Shown: positions 33,307-43,156, counted from the first letter of the stretch. The stretch is DNA of 64,000 bases from Prevotella sp. (GCA_016287755.1 JAEEWT010000011.1:62001-126000), one strand, 5' to 3'. The notes: generated from the sequence alone by a model not told the origin. Made by a program: numbers and translations.

Positions 33307-34917
33307 ATGAAACGAATACTTTTACTTCCGTGCCTCTTGATCATGGCTGCTGTGACGTGGGCACAGGGTCCGTATAATTCAGGGGATTACTATAAAAATG
33401 CCGATGGCAAGAAAGGGGCGGCTTTGAAGACTGCGCTGTGCGGTATCATTTATAACAGAAATGAGAATAGTTATGATGCCTTGTGGAATATCTTTAAGAA
33501 GACTGACAAAAGGATTGATGAGAATGGAAAGACATTGTATAATAAAGATGGAGACTCATTGGTATGGGATATGTATTCCAATAAACGAGATTATATCTTC
33601 GTAAAAGATCAGGCTGGTAATTATTCTAATGAAGGAGACAAGTACAATCGTGAGCATTCTTTCCCCAAGAGCTGGTTTGGAGATAAAAACGGGAGTTCTG
33701 TGGCAGGTCATGATATACATCATATTTTCCCCACAGATGGTTCTGTAAACGGTAAACGAAGTAATCATCCTTTTGGTGAGACGAATGGAGAAGAATACAA
33801 ATCCGCTAACGGTTTTAGCAAGTTAGGTGCCTGTACCTACTCTGGTTATACCGGAACGGTATTCGAGCCAAACGACTTATACAAGGGCGACTTTGCGCGT
33901 ACCTATTTTTATATGGTAACGTGTTATGAAGAGCAGTTGCCTACGTGGTATAAGAACTATGCGAGTAGTTTCCCTGGCCTAAAAGCTACAATTGATGGCA
34001 GCACATATCCTAGTTTTCAAAGATGGCAGTTGAATATGCTGATGACTTGGGCGGCTAACGATCAAGTAAGCTACAAGGAGTATTACCGAAACATTGCGGC
34101 GTATGGTGAACAGAAAAATCGTAACCCATATATCGACTACCCTGGTCTTGAGCAATATATCTGGGGTAGTATGACGGATGAGGCTTTCAGCTACGATGAT
34201 TACCAAGTGCCCGAGAACTATACGGTGTATATACCAGGCGATGATCCAGGACCTGGTCCTGTTGACCCTCCCGGACCTTCAGGTGATGGGAATGTATATC
34301 AGCGTGTGACAAAAGCAGACGATTTGGAAGTTGGAGCGGGTTATATCATCGTGTGTGATTCGAAGAATACGGCCATGGCTGAACAAGGCACCAACATTCG
34401 CAATTCTGTCAGTTTGACCACCACTAACGGCGCTGTGACAACAGAGGTGAACAAAAGCGGCAAACCTTATGAGTTGACATTAGGCACATCTAATGGTAAA
34501 TACACCCTCTATGATGAAACGGGTAAGGTTTATCTGGCACTTACAAGTAGCGATAACAAACTACATACTGCCACTACGACTACTGCTACATCAGCACAAT
34601 GGACCATTACGTTCAGTGGGAACAATGCTGTAATCAAGAATGTGAAGTACACCGATTATTCCATCTATTATAATGCTGGTTCTCCTCGTTTCGCTTGTTA
34701 CAAGAGCTCTAGTAATCAAACGGCCGTTCAGCTTTACAAGCGCCAGCCTGTAAGCACCGGCATAACTACAGAGGCAACCTTCCCTGTTGACAAGGCGAAG
34801 CCCAACACCATCATCTACGACCTGCAGGGTCGTAAGGTGGGTACAACAGTCAATGGAACACCCCACCTGAAGAAGGGTGTTTACATTATGAGTGGAAGAA
34901 AGGTAATTGCTAATTAG
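33307..34917 (+). CDS. Secreted endonuclease I family nuclease with C-terminal surface module and tail
   Basis: 536 residues. A signal peptide (MKRILLLPCLLIMAAVTWAQ) is followed by an endonuclease I (EndA/NucM) domain at about 25-300, with the beta-beta-alpha metal motif REHSFPKSWFG, AGHDIHHIFPTDGSVNGKRS and NHPFGE. It should degrade DNA or RNA outside the cell, for nutrients or biofilm control. After a Pro/Gly linker (PGDDPGPGPVDPPGPSGDG) comes the module shared with the 18.3-kb protein, then the tail IIYDLQGRKVG ... KGVYIMSGRKVIAN, which suggests export by the same route as the other tailed proteins. It has its own promoter and converges on metG. Confidence 0.88.
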   Translation: MKRILLLPCLLIMAAVTWAQGPYNSGDYYKNADGKKGAALKTALCGIIYNRNENSYDALWNIFKKTDKRIDENGKTLYNKDGDSLVWDMYSNKRDYIFVKDQAGNYSNEGDKYNREHSFPKSWFGDKNGSSVAGHDIHHIFPTDGSVNGKRSNHPFGETNGEEYKSANGFSKLGACTYSGYTGTVFEPNDLYKGDFARTYFYMVTCYEEQLPTWYKNYASSFPGLKATIDGSTYPSFQRWQLNMLMTWAANDQVSYKEYYRNIAAYGEQKNRNPYIDYPGLEQYIWGSMTDEAFSYDDYQVPENYTVYIPGDDPGPGPVDPPGPSGDGNVYQRVTKADDLEVGAGYIIVCDSKNTAMAEQGTNIRNSVSLTTTNGAVTTEVNKSGKPYELTLGTSNGKYTLYDETGKVYLALTSSDNKLHTATTTTATSAQWTITFSGNNAVIKNVKYTDYSIYYNAGSPRFACYKSSSNQTAVQLYKRQPVSTGITTEATFPVDKAKPNTIIYDLQGRKVGTTVNGTPHLKKGVYIMSGRKVIAN

Positions 34918-34921
34918 AATT

Positions 34922-35043
34922 GTTGTGGAGTGTGGAATGTGGAGTGTGGAGTGAGAAATGTCTCAAGAACAGATGGCTTTGTATATGAATACAATACCTC
35001 TGAAGTATTCTCATTCCACAATCCACACTCCACACTCCACAAT
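34922..35043. repeat. Heptamer arrays (GTGGAGT family) arranged as a long inverted repeat
   Basis: GTGGAGT, GTGGAAT, GTGGAGT, GTGGAGT at 34925-34952 is mirrored by ATTCCAC, AATCCAC, ACTCCAC, ACTCCAC at 35013-35040. The match continues into TGAGAA/TTCTCA, giving arms of about 37 bases with a loop near 47. It lies just after the endonuclease stop. Confidence 0.85.
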
Positions 35044-35070
35044 CCTTTTCAACTGAAGTTGAAAAGGATT
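35041..35070. terminator. Perfect 30-base palindrome at the metG stop
   Basis: AATCCTTTTCAACT, a GA centre, then AGTTGAAAAGGATT: a perfect 14-bp stem. It overlaps the last two bases of the metG frame and directly follows the heptamer inverted repeat, so it may serve as a two-way terminator for the converging genes. Confidence 0.6.
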
Positions 35071-37138
35071 ATCCTACTTGACTACCTGGTTTCACATCCT
35101 TGGTCGTGGTAACCACGCTGAGGCTCTCGTCGGCATCCACGGCAGAGAGAATCATACCCTGACTCTCGATGCCCATCATCTTGCGCGGCTCAAAGTTAGC
35201 TACGAAGAGGATGCGCTTGCCGATCAGCTCCTCGGGATTCTCGTAGAAGGCAGCAATACCTGAGCAGATGGTGCGGTCGGTACCAGAGCCATCGTCAATG
35301 GTGAACTGCAATAGCTTCTTCGACTTCTTCACCTTCTGACAGTCCTTCACCAAGCCCACACGGATGTCGAGCTTCTCGAACGTCTCAAAGTCCACATTCT
35401 CCTTGATAGGAGCAGCCTTGTAGGCAGCAGCCTCATTAGCCTTCTTGGTAGCCTCTAACTTATCCAGCTGCTTCTGGATCGTCTCGTCCTCAATCTTCTC
35501 GAAGAGCAGAGAGGGCTCGCCTAACTGATGACCGGCCTTCAGCAGATCGGTGCTTCCCAACTGTTCCCATTCAAATGAATCGATGTTGAGCATCTCGCGC
35601 AGCTTCTTACTGCTGAACGGCAGGAACGGCTCAAAGGCAATGGCCAGGTTGGCAGTCAGCTGCAAGCAGATATTCAGGATGGTCTCGCAACGCTTCGGAT
35701 CAGTCTTCCATACCTTCCACGGCTCGCACTCGGTGATATAACGGTTACCGATACGTGCCAGGTTCATGGCCTCGAACTGCGCATCGCGGAACTTGAACTG
35801 CTCCAGCAGCGCCTCTACCTTCTCCTTCACATCCTTGAACTCCTCCAATGCCTGCTTGTCCACGTCGAGCAGCTCGCCGCAGGCAGGAACAACACCATTC
35901 CAGTATTTCTTGGTCAGCTGCAGCGCACGGTTCACAAAGTTACCATACACAGCCACCAGTTCGTTGTTATTGCGTTCCTGGAAGTCCTTCCAAGTAAAGT
36001 TGTTGTCTTTGGTCTCCGGAGCATTGGCGGTCAGCACATAGCGCAGCACATCCTGCTTATCCGGCATATCCACCAGGTACTCATGCAGCCACACAGCCCA
36101 GTTCTTTGAAGTAGAGATCTTGTTATTCTCAAGGTTCAGGAACTCGTTGGCTGGCACATTGTCGGGCATGATATACTTGCCATGAGCACGCATCATTACA
36201 GGGAAGATGATGCAATGGAACACGATATTGTCTTTACCGATGAAGTGCACCAATCGGGTGTCCTCATCCTGCCACCATTTCTCCCAGCTGCCCCATTTCT
36301 CGGGCTCACGGTCGCACAGCTCCTTTGTGTTCGACACATAGCCGATGGGCGCATCGAACCACACGTAAAGCACCTTACCGTCGGCACCCTCCACAGGAAC
36401 AGGAATACCCCAGTCAAGGTCGCGTGTCATGGCGCGGGGTTGCAGATCCATGTCGAGCCAACTCTTACACTGTCCATACACATTCGGTCGCCACTCCTTA
36501 TGCTCCTCGAGAATCCACTGCTTCAGCCACTCCTGATACTCGTTCAGGGGCAGATACCAGTTCTTCGTCTCCTTCAGCACGGGCGTAGAACCCGAGATGG
36601 TCGATTTCGGATTGATGAGCTCGGTAGGAGAGAGGTCACGACCGCATTTCTCGCACTGGTCGCCATAGGCACCTTCGTTATGACAATGCGGGCACTCGCC
36701 CGTCACGTAACGGTCGGCCAGGAACTGTTTCGCCTCCTCGTCGTAGAGCTGTGTAGTCGTTTCCTCCGTCAGCTTCCCCTCATCATAGAGTTTGCGGAAC
36801 CATTCGGCGGCAAACTTATGATGCGTCTCCGATGTTGTTCTGCTGTATATATCGAACGAGATGCCGAACTCCTCGAAGCTCTTCTTGATCATCTCATGGT
36901 AGCGGTCCACCACATCCTGCGGGGTGATACCCTCCTTACGGGCACGAATCGTGATGGGCACACCATGCTCATCCGAACCACCGATAAACAACACCTCGCG
37001 CTTCTTCAGTCGTAAGTAGCGCACATAGATATCTGCAGGCACATATACACCGGCCAGGTGACCGATATGCACACCACCATTGGCGTAGGGCAGTGCCGAC
37101 GTCACCGTCGTTCTCTTGAATCTCTTGTTCTGTTCCAT
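35069..37138 (-). CDS. metG: Methionyl-tRNA synthetase
   Basis: Charges elongator and initiator tRNA-Met. 689 residues: class I HIGH motif ([18 protein letters not shown]), zinc knuckle [23 protein letters not shown]-type loop [13 protein letters not shown], anticodon-binding helices, then a C-terminal tRNA-binding OB domain (residues about 580-689; [20 protein letters not shown]) that promotes dimers. Length fits the long MetG form. A minus-strand -7 box (37157-37164) in the 37-base gap after the lyase gene gives it its own promoter. Confidence 0.96.
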   Translation of the reverse strand: MEQNKRFKRTTVTSALPYANGGVHIGHLAGVYVPADIYVRYLRLKKREVLFIGGSDEHGVPITIRARKEGITPQDVVDRYHEMIKKSFEEFGISFDIYSRTTSETHHKFAAEWFRKLYDEGKLTEETTTQLYDEEAKQFLADRYVTGECPHCHNEGAYGDQCEKCGRDLSPTELINPKSTISGSTPVLKETKNWYLPLNEYQEWLKQWILEEHKEWRPNVYGQCKSWLDMDLQPRAMTRDLDWGIPVPVEGADGKVLYVWFDAPIGYVSNTKELCDREPEKWGSWEKWWQDEDTRLVHFIGKDNIVFHCIIFPVMMRAHGKYIMPDNVPANEFLNLENNKISTSKNWAVWLHEYLVDMPDKQDVLRYVLTANAPETKDNNFTWKDFQERNNNELVAVYGNFVNRALQLTKKYWNGVVPACGELLDVDKQALEEFKDVKEKVEALLEQFKFRDAQFEAMNLARIGNRYITECEPWKVWKTDPKRCETILNICLQLTANLAIAFEPFLPFSSKKLREMLNIDSFEWEQLGSTDLLKAGHQLGEPSLLFEKIEDETIQKQLDKLEATKKANEAAAYKAAPIKENVDFETFEKLDIRVGLVKDCQKVKKSKKLLQFTIDDGSGTDRTICSGIAAFYENPEELIGKRILFVANFEPRKMMGIESQGMILSAVDADESLSVVTTTKDVKPGSQVG

Positions 37139-37156
37139 TTTTACCTATTTTGGGTA

Positions 37157-37164
37157 CAAAGGTA
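37157..37164 (-). promoter_or_regulatory. -7 box of metG
   Basis: Minus-strand TACCTTTG, about 18 bases before the metG ATG. No clear -33 element is seen. Confidence 0.6.
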
Positions 37165-37175
37165 CAAAGATTTTG

Positions 37176-40100
37176 TTAATAACCGTTACATTTCATCACC
37201 TTTTTGTTCCCTAAGATATAGATTCCTTTGGCCACTTGCCCGTTATGCAGTTCGCGTCCTTGCAGGTCGTACACAACCCCGTGGCCATTCACGAAAAAAG
37301 GAAGGGAAGGCGTGTTGGTCGTGATCTCATCGTCAGTAGGGTCGTCCGAAACCTTCAGATAAAGGATACCCCCACGAACTATAAGACTTAGGTAGCTCGA
37401 ATCGATGGTGTTGCACACCAGTTTCACCTTCGACAGATCACCGTTCACGGTGCCTACATGTCCGATGGGGTAGCGACCATTACCCAGAGCTGTCCCCATT
37501 CGTAGTTCCATCACCGGTGCGATATGCTCCGGTCCGTAGTCCTCCCATGTGGCAACCCCCACCTTACTGTCGTCTATGTTCAATGTCGAGACGTTGAGCC
37601 AGTCGTGTTCGTCATCGCCCACTCCGTTCACATCCAGCACTACCCGGGCCCCGTAGTTCATGGTCAGTGCTGCGATCTCCACGCTGCTCATAGTTCCCGT
37701 TGAGGAACTCCCGATGTTCAGCGTTGCCCCGTATTCCATGGTCAGTCCGTTGTTGAAATGCCCGTCTGTGGTGTTCAGTGTGGTATGACGGTGCATCCAC
37801 ACAGCACTGTTTTCCATTGTGCCGTTGAAGACCACCGTACCGCCCCATATATCCGTCTTGCCCCTATGTGTATGCACCACGCTGCCCATCTGCAGCACAC
37901 CATTGCCCTGCTTCACCAACCGTGTGCCGCCACTCAGTGCGCCCGAAAGCGTGCAGGTGTAGGTCGTGGTGGTGATGTTATTGTTGTTGTCATGCCCCTG
38001 CACCCATGTAGGCACATTGATGGTCAGGATATCAGGTATCCCCCCGTTGACGGTCAGCGACGTGTTGTCATACTCGTTGTGCAACAGATGCTGTCCGTTA
38101 TAGCTGTTGGTGATGGTTGCATTGTTGCCGATCACCGTGCGACCTTCCTTTGTCAGGGGTGGTGGTGCCAAAGTGTAACCCTCCAGCTCGCCCAAGAAGT
38201 AGCTCAGGTGCGGAGGGAGGTTATAGACCTGCATCTGCGTACCCATAGCCTGTCGGTATACATGGTCGGCCCATAAGGAAAAGAAACCATAGTCAGACTC
38301 AATGGGCGTTGCCATGACAACGATGTCCGAGCCCTCGCGCATGATAATCTCTTCACGCCAGTCGCCAAGAATATCACCGATAAAGCAGGGATTGTTCTTT
38401 GAACCGTTATTGGTGGTACCGATGCCCGATGTGAACAACCGCGTATTGCCGCTGCCAGTGCCGTTGGGTCCCGACTGTTTGACGATCTTTGCCCATGAGC
38501 CCGCATCTTTGGCACCCGTCCCCGTGTATTCCTCATCCAGCAGGTCACCGTCCCAGTAGATGCGGAAATTCAGGATAGTCGCATCCTGCCAACCTGAAGA
38601 ACCTGCTATCTCGTTATTTGTCACACTGCTGATAACGGTACCGTTACGATTCATCATCTGACTTGACGTACCTATACATCCAGGGATGTCCGCGCGGAAT
38701 TTACCCATCATGCAACGACCGTCATCCCCCTTCTTTCCACCCGTCTCAGGTGTGGAATACTTAAAATACACTTCGCCCGTTGTGCCGTTGCGGTAGTTGT
38801 TCCCCCAATACGGTTCGTTTTCCAGACAAGCAAAGATCTCCAGTCCCCCCCGATACGGGTCGAAATCACCCACCTGTTGTGCATCGCCATGACCGAAGCC
38901 CGTGGTGTGAAGGCCCTGTCCGTTATCATCGATCACCATCGAGCCATACACAATCTCGTCGCGGCCGTCCTCATCCACATCGGCAATCACGTAGTTATGA
39001 AAGCCCTGTCCAAACCACTGACTACCCTTGCTGTTGCAATCCCATCTCCATTGCTGTATCAGCTGGTGTTTCTCATCCACATTGTAGGCAATCATCTTAT
39101 GACGGGTATAGATGCCACGGGCAAGGAAGATGCTGGGTTTGTGTCCGTCGAGATAGGGCGCACCGAAATAGTACTTCGATGAGCGGTGCCCATAGCCATC
39201 CCCCCACGCAGCGTTCAAGTCTGTTTCACCGTTTTCCAATCGTTTTAGCGGGTATTCAAGCTGTTGATACATGGCCCCCGTTTCCCCATTCATGTAAAGC
39301 AGGTATTCGTTACCCGTATAGGTGTATGCCAGACTGGCAATGTTGGTGCCGTCGTCTCTGTAGTTGTACCAGTCCGGTCGGGTGTTGACAGTAGGCGATC
39401 CGATGGTGTAGTACGATGTCTTGCCATCGCTGCCATATACCCTCATGTTATCCGCACCGCGCAGCACCACCTCTGCCTTTCCGTCCTGATCCCAGTCAAA
39501 GGCCATGATATTGATCTCGGTAGAGTTTGTACTCACCATGTTCGGTCCGCAGTCGATGCGCCACATCAGCGAAGCCTCCCACGTCTGCCAGTTGATGTTA
39601 TAGGCATCAATCACCACAAACTCTTTTGAGTTTCTCGGATAGATATTGTAAATAGCGTGCCCTTTGCTATCCCGCCTACCTGTATTAACACCCTCAGCAT
39701 CTGCCATGTTCAGTCGTTTGACAATCATCTCCAGCTGACCGTCACCGTCAAGATCAGCAAAGGCTGCGTCGTTCGCCCAATAGTGTTCCGTCACATCCTG
39801 ACCGTCACGGTCATAGACATTTGCCAATAGGATTTTCTGATACGGCTGATTATATGTATCTGATAGCATTGTCCACGGCTTTGCAGAAGCACAATTCTCC
39901 TGCTCTACTCCCTTTACAACGGCACTCACTTGGTATTGTGATGATGATGAGCCATTCCGATCAACAAAATTGGAAATCGTCAGCGGAGCATCATTGAGTT
40001 TCGTTCCGTCACGATACACATTGTAGGTTACATCATAATACTCTTCCGGGAGGATACGCCAGCTCACCAGGTTACCGTCTTGGGAACCATTCGTACCATT

Positions 40101-40232
40101 TCCATAATTGATACTTGCGAAATGAGGAACCACCACCAGACCGCGATCCAACTTATCTGTTTTCCGCTGCGCGGAAGCCCCAACAGCTATGATTGTTAGC
40201 GTTAAAACAAGTACAAGTATTCGTTTCGTCAT
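37176..40232 (-). CDS. Rhamnogalacturonan lyase (polysaccharide lyase family 11), secreted
   Basis: Cuts the rhamnose-galacturonate backbone of pectin by beta-elimination. I use ATG 40232 (MTKRILVLVLTLTIIAVGAS plus AQ), since the longer frame runs through the promoter. Residues about 20-620 match PL11: LDRGLVVVPHFASINYGNGT, ANDAAFADLDGDGQLEMIVK, FDWDQDGKAEVVLRGADN, IADVDEDGRDEIVYGSMVID and GDWREEIIMREGSDIV, the calcium-binding propeller blades. Residues about 690-900 hold beta-strand repeats like those of passenger domains (LVKQGNGVLQMG; YGATLNIGSSS). The tail VVYDLQGRELHNGQVAKGIY ... GNKKV is the surface-protein type. The total of 1018 residues is longer than the usual 600-residue lyases because of these additions. 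No other pectin genes are adjacent. Confidence 0.85.
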   Translation of the reverse strand: MTKRILVLVLTLTIIAVGASAQRKTDKLDRGLVVVPHFASINYGNGTNGSQDGNLVSWRILPEEYYDVTYNVYRDGTKLNDAPLTISNFVDRNGSSSSQYQVSAVVKGVEQENCASAKPWTMLSDTYNQPYQKILLANVYDRDGQDVTEHYWANDAAFADLDGDGQLEMIVKRLNMADAEGVNTGRRDSKGHAIYNIYPRNSKEFVVIDAYNINWQTWEASLMWRIDCGPNMVSTNSTEINIMAFDWDQDGKAEVVLRGADNMRVYGSDGKTSYYTIGSPTVNTRPDWYNYRDDGTNIASLAYTYTGNEYLLYMNGETGAMYQQLEYPLKRLENGETDLNAAWGDGYGHRSSKYYFGAPYLDGHKPSIFLARGIYTRHKMIAYNVDEKHQLIQQWRWDCNSKGSQWFGQGFHNYVIADVDEDGRDEIVYGSMVIDDNGQGLHTTGFGHGDAQQVGDFDPYRGGLEIFACLENEPYWGNNYRNGTTGEVYFKYSTPETGGKKGDDGRCMMGKFRADIPGCIGTSSQMMNRNGTVISSVTNNEIAGSSGWQDATILNFRIYWDGDLLDEEYTGTGAKDAGSWAKIVKQSGPNGTGSGNTRLFTSGIGTTNNGSKNNPCFIGDILGDWREEIIMREGSDIVVMATPIESDYGFFSLWADHVYRQAMGTQMQVYNLPPHLSYFLGELEGYTLAPPPLTKEGRTVIGNNATITNSYNGQHLLHNEYDNTSLTVNGGIPDILTINVPTWVQGHDNNNNITTTTYTCTLSGALSGGTRLVKQGNGVLQMGSVVHTHRGKTDIWGGTVVFNGTMENSAVWMHRHTTLNTTDGHFNNGLTMEYGATLNIGSSSTGTMSSVEIAALTMNYGARVVLDVNGVGDDEHDWLNVSTLNIDDSKVGVATWEDYGPEHIAPVMELRMGTALGNGRYPIGHVGTVNGDLSKVKLVCNTIDSSYLSLIVRGGILYLKVSDDPTDDEITTNTPSLPFFVNGHGVVYDLQGRELHNGQVAKGIYILGNKKVMKCNGY

Positions 40233-40293
40233 TGTTGTTTTTATTATAGAGTTTCCCCTTTTGTTAGTTGAATAAGGGTTAATTGTTATGCTG

Positions 40294-40301
40294 CAAAGAT
40301 A
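40294..40301 (-). promoter_or_regulatory. -7 box of the PL11 lyase gene
   Basis: Minus-strand TATCTTTG at 40294-40301, 62 bases before the chosen start codon. Confidence 0.55.
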
Positions 40302-40350
40302 TGAATTGTTTCTGGAAGTTCCAAGTAATTCAGCGAATATCTTGTGTTTA

Positions 40351-40382
40351 ACAACTTGTCCCCCTCTTTGGAGAGGGGTTGT
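40351..40382. repeat. REP-like hairpin beside the transposase gene
   Basis: CCCCTCT (40361-40367) and AGAGGGG (40372-40378) form a 7-bp stem with a TTGG loop, with outer ACAAC/GTTGT arms separated by a bulge. It lies 14 bases beyond the transposase stop. It could be a terminator or the palindrome recognised by the transposase. Confidence 0.55.
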
Positions 40383-40395
40383 CGGTTCTCTTATG

Positions 40396-41526
40396 TTATT
40401 GTCCACATATCTCCAGTGCCATCAGATTCAGCTGGCGGCATTGCTCTGCGGTAATCTTCTTTTTCTCGTTATGGTGTTCCCATGGAGCAAGCATCAGCAG
40501 TTGTCCTCTCGCACAGGCATCGAACTGTTCGCCATGAGGCTTCGAAAGTGGCGTGAAGCCGTTCTCCATGATGACGATGGTGGGCAGAGAGGCATCGAAG
40601 GCTGCTCGCATCACGCGCTTTTCGCCTGGGGAGATGGCCGGTGAAACAAGAACAGCACCCTGTTTGGCGGATTCAAGATAACGAGCGATCTCTGTGACAA
40701 TCTCACTATCGTTCAGTCGTCTCGATATCCTTACTGCTATTCGCTGTGGGGCGGTAAGCAGACTGCGGTTGCCTATGCCGCTATAGCAGTGTGTGCCTAT
40801 GCGCAGGTTAAAGAATGGCCGTAACCACTCTGGGCGAGCGCGCTTCATCAGCAAGCGGCGAGGGTTGTCATGAAGGTAGTTCTGCCACGCTGGCAGCTCA
40901 TCATATGAGCGGAGTATCAGGTCGTTGTAGCCCTTGGCAAAGAGAGGGCGGTAGGGCAGGGAGTGCTTGGGCGACGGCAAAGCCGCCACTTGCTGAGAAG
41001 CATGATGTGCCAGCTCCAGGTGTTGTGCCATTTCTGGGTGTTGTGCTTGTTCTGGGTGTTGCCCCTTCTCAGTCGGCAGTAGCTCTGCTGCTGCTCGTTC
41101 TTCTTTTGCTCTTTCTGCTTCTTCGAGTGCCCTCTGCGCCTTTCGGCACCCCGCTTTGAACCCCGAGATCACCTGCCCCAGATGTACTGGCAGCGGCTCC
41201 CTCACAAAGAGAATGCCATGCATGTGGTCGGGCATCATCTGAACGGCTCTTACCTCTATCTGCGGGAAATAGCCATGAATGCCCAACCACTCACTCTTCA
41301 CAGCCTTTCCTAGTGCCGATAGTTCGATACGTGCCTCATCATGGCTACCGCGTTTGGCAAAAGGGTTTCCAACAAGCCGACCGAAAACGGGGCGCCGCCC
41401 TTCCACTTCCAACGTAATCATATACATACGTCGCTCCGTATAGTCGTGATGGTCATCGCGGCGTTTCATCGAAGCCTTTTTCTCTCCGGCGTATTTCTTT
41501 TTCGCTATCAGTTGTTCTTCTGTCAC
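40396..41526 (-). CDS. REP-associated tyrosine transposase-like protein fused to a DprA-like C-terminal domain
   Basis: 376 residues. Residues about 30-235 are Y1/HUH transposase-like: the metal-binding HUH motif PDHMHGILF (His101, His103), a FAKGYNDLILRSYDE segment and a candidate catalytic Tyr217 in YLHDNPRR, in the place of the YIxxNP motif of REP transposases. Residues 150-180 are a low-complexity His/Gln/Pro/Glu insertion (QHPEQAQHPEMAQHLE). Residues about 285-350 (GAVLVSPAISPGEKRVMRAA; LPTIVIMENGFTPLSKPHGE) look like the Rossmann fold of DprA, which loads RecA on single-stranded DNA. These proteins usually act on extragenic palindromes as domesticated enzymes. ATG 41526 is 24 bases after a -7 box; ATG at codon 20 is an alternative. 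Confidence 0.78.
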   Translation of the reverse strand: MTEEQLIAKKKYAGEKKASMKRRDDHHDYTERRMYMITLEVEGRRPVFGRLVGNPFAKRGSHDEARIELSALGKAVKSEWLGIHGYFPQIEVRAVQMMPDHMHGILFVREPLPVHLGQVISGFKAGCRKAQRALEEAERAKEERAAAELLPTEKGQHPEQAQHPEMAQHLELAHHASQQVAALPSPKHSLPYRPLFAKGYNDLILRSYDELPAWQNYLHDNPRRLLMKRARPEWLRPFFNLRIGTHCYSGIGNRSLLTAPQRIAVRISRRLNDSEIVTEIARYLESAKQGAVLVSPAISPGEKRVMRAAFDASLPTIVIMENGFTPLSKPHGEQFDACARGQLLMLAPWEHHNEKKKITAEQCRQLNLMALEICGQ

Positions 41527-41549
41527 TTTCGTTGTGTGCTTTTCTGTTA

Positions 41550-41557
41550 CAAAGATA
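41550..41557 (-). promoter_or_regulatory. -7 box of the REP-type transposase gene
   Basis: Minus-strand TATCTTTG, giving a leader of about 17 bases. It shows the gene has a normal host promoter, consistent with a resident rather than newly inserted gene. Confidence 0.55.
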
Positions 41558-41608
41558 AGATTGTTCGCCTATACCCGTTTTGAAACGTTTTTAGGAACAA
41601 ACAACAAC

Positions 41609-43156
41609 TTAAAGTCCTCTCTCAGCCCAATCACCTCTATCAAGACTGCGGTAGCCGATTGCTTCGCCGATATGAATGCTCTGTACCTTCTCCGAGCCTT
41701 CAAGGTCAGCTATGGTGCGTGCCACCTTCAGAATACGACTGTAGGCGCGGGCACTGAGTTTAAGCCGTTCCATGGCCATGCGGAGCATGTTCAGGCTTTC
41801 AGCGTCAGGTTCCGCAAACTCATGAATCATCCGCTCAGTCATTTGTGCATTGCTGTGGATGCCTTTGAAGTCCTTGTATCGCACCTCTTGTATCTGTCGC
41901 GCCTTAATAACCCTTTCACGGATAGTTTCGCTGGATTCTCCGGCCTCCATCTGCGATAGCTCCGCAAAGGGAACAGCCTGGATCTCACAATGAATGTCGA
42001 TACGGTCGAGTAGAGGGCCAGAAATCTTGTTCATATACCGTTGTATCTGACCTGGGGTGCATACGCAGTTGTGTGTGGGATCACCATAGTAGCCGCAAGG
42101 ACATGGGTTGCTTGAGGCGACAAACATGAAAGAACAGGGATACTCGAGCGTGTATTTGGCCCGACTGATAGTGATCTTGCGGTCTTCCAACGGCTGTCGC
42201 AGTACTTCGAGGGTTGCTTTATTAAATTCAGGCAGCTCGTCGAGGAAAAGAACACCATTGTGAGCCAATGAGATCTCACCTGGCTGCGGATTGTTACCAC
42301 CTCCACAAAGGGCCACTTGGGAAATGGTGTGGTGAGGAGATCGGAACGGGCGCTGAGAAATCAGACTCATGCCGCGTCCCAGCTTACCTGCCACACTGTG
42401 GATCTGGGTGGTTTCAAGACTCTCTGCCAATGATAGTGGAGGAAGAATACTTGGCAGTCGTTTGGCCATCATGGATTTTCCACTTCCAGGAGGCCCCACC
42501 ATGATCAGGTTATGTCCGCCAGCTGCCGCCACCTCCATGGCACGTTTCACATTCTCCTGTCCTCGAACATCGGCAAAATCCAGATCAAAGTGACACTGCT
42601 GCTGAAAGAACTCCTTCCGTGTGTCGATGACCGTAGGTTCATAATACTTTGAGCCGTTGAAGAATTGGATGACGTCCATCAAACTCTCCATGCCATACAC
42701 GGAGATGTTGTTCACCACTGCCGCTTCACGGATATTTTGTATGGGTACGATCAGACCTTTGAACTGTTCTGCACGAGCTCGGATGGCAACGGGCAGGGCA
42801 CCCCTAATGGGCTGTAGCTTACCGTCGAGTCCCAACTCTCCGACCACCATGTATTCATGGAGATGACCGCGTTCCACCTTGTTGTTGGCAGCAAGAATAG
42901 CGATGGCTAAGGGAAGATCGTAGGCACTGCCCTCCTTCCGTAGGTCGGCAGGTGCCATATTCACAGTGATATCAGCTACAGGGAATTTGTATCCGATGTT
43001 CTGACAGGCAGCTGCAATACGGTCGCGACTCTCTTTGACAGCACTATCAGGCAGTCCTGTGAGATGGTAGAGCACTCCTCTTGTCATGCTCACTTCGATG
43101 GTTACGGTGGTAACATCCAAGCCGTTTACGGCTGCACAAAAAGTTTTTACTAACAT
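41609..43156 (-). CDS. comM: ComM/YifB-type Mg-chelatase-like AAA+ ATPase
   Basis: 515 residues. An N-terminal Lon-protease-like fold (ALPVAIRARAEQFKGLIVPI; GLPDSAVKESRDRIAAA) is followed by an AAA+ domain with Walker A MVGPPGSGKS, Walker B GVLFLDELPEF, and a C-terminal domain with a CPCGYYGDPTHNCVCTP cysteine cluster. In naturally transformable bacteria ComM is a branch-migration helicase that extends integration of incoming DNA; it is also widespread elsewhere. comF and recX lie about 8-10 kb away, but no operon links them. Confidence 0.92.
   Translation of the reverse strand: MLVKTFCAAVNGLDVTTVTIEVSMTRGVLYHLTGLPDSAVKESRDRIAAACQNIGYKFPVADITVNMAPADLRKEGSAYDLPLAIAILAANNKVERGHLHEYMVVGELGLDGKLQPIRGALPVAIRARAEQFKGLIVPIQNIREAAVVNNISVYGMESLMDVIQFFNGSKYYEPTVIDTRKEFFQQQCHFDLDFADVRGQENVKRAMEVAAAGGHNLIMVGPPGSGKSMMAKRLPSILPPLSLAESLETTQIHSVAGKLGRGMSLISQRPFRSPHHTISQVALCGGGNNPQPGEISLAHNGVLFLDELPEFNKATLEVLRQPLEDRKITISRAKYTLEYPCSFMFVASSNPCPCGYYGDPTHNCVCTPGQIQRYMNKISGPLLDRIDIHCEIQAVPFAELSQMEAGESSETIRERVIKARQIQEVRYKDFKGIHSNAQMTERMIHEFAEPDAESLNMLRMAMERLKLSARAYSRILKVARTIADLEGSEKVQSIHIGEAIGYRSLDRGDWAERGL

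Noticed and set aside
36182..37015. 277-codon plus-strand frame
   Set aside because: Antisense to metG, and the composition is typical of a shadow.
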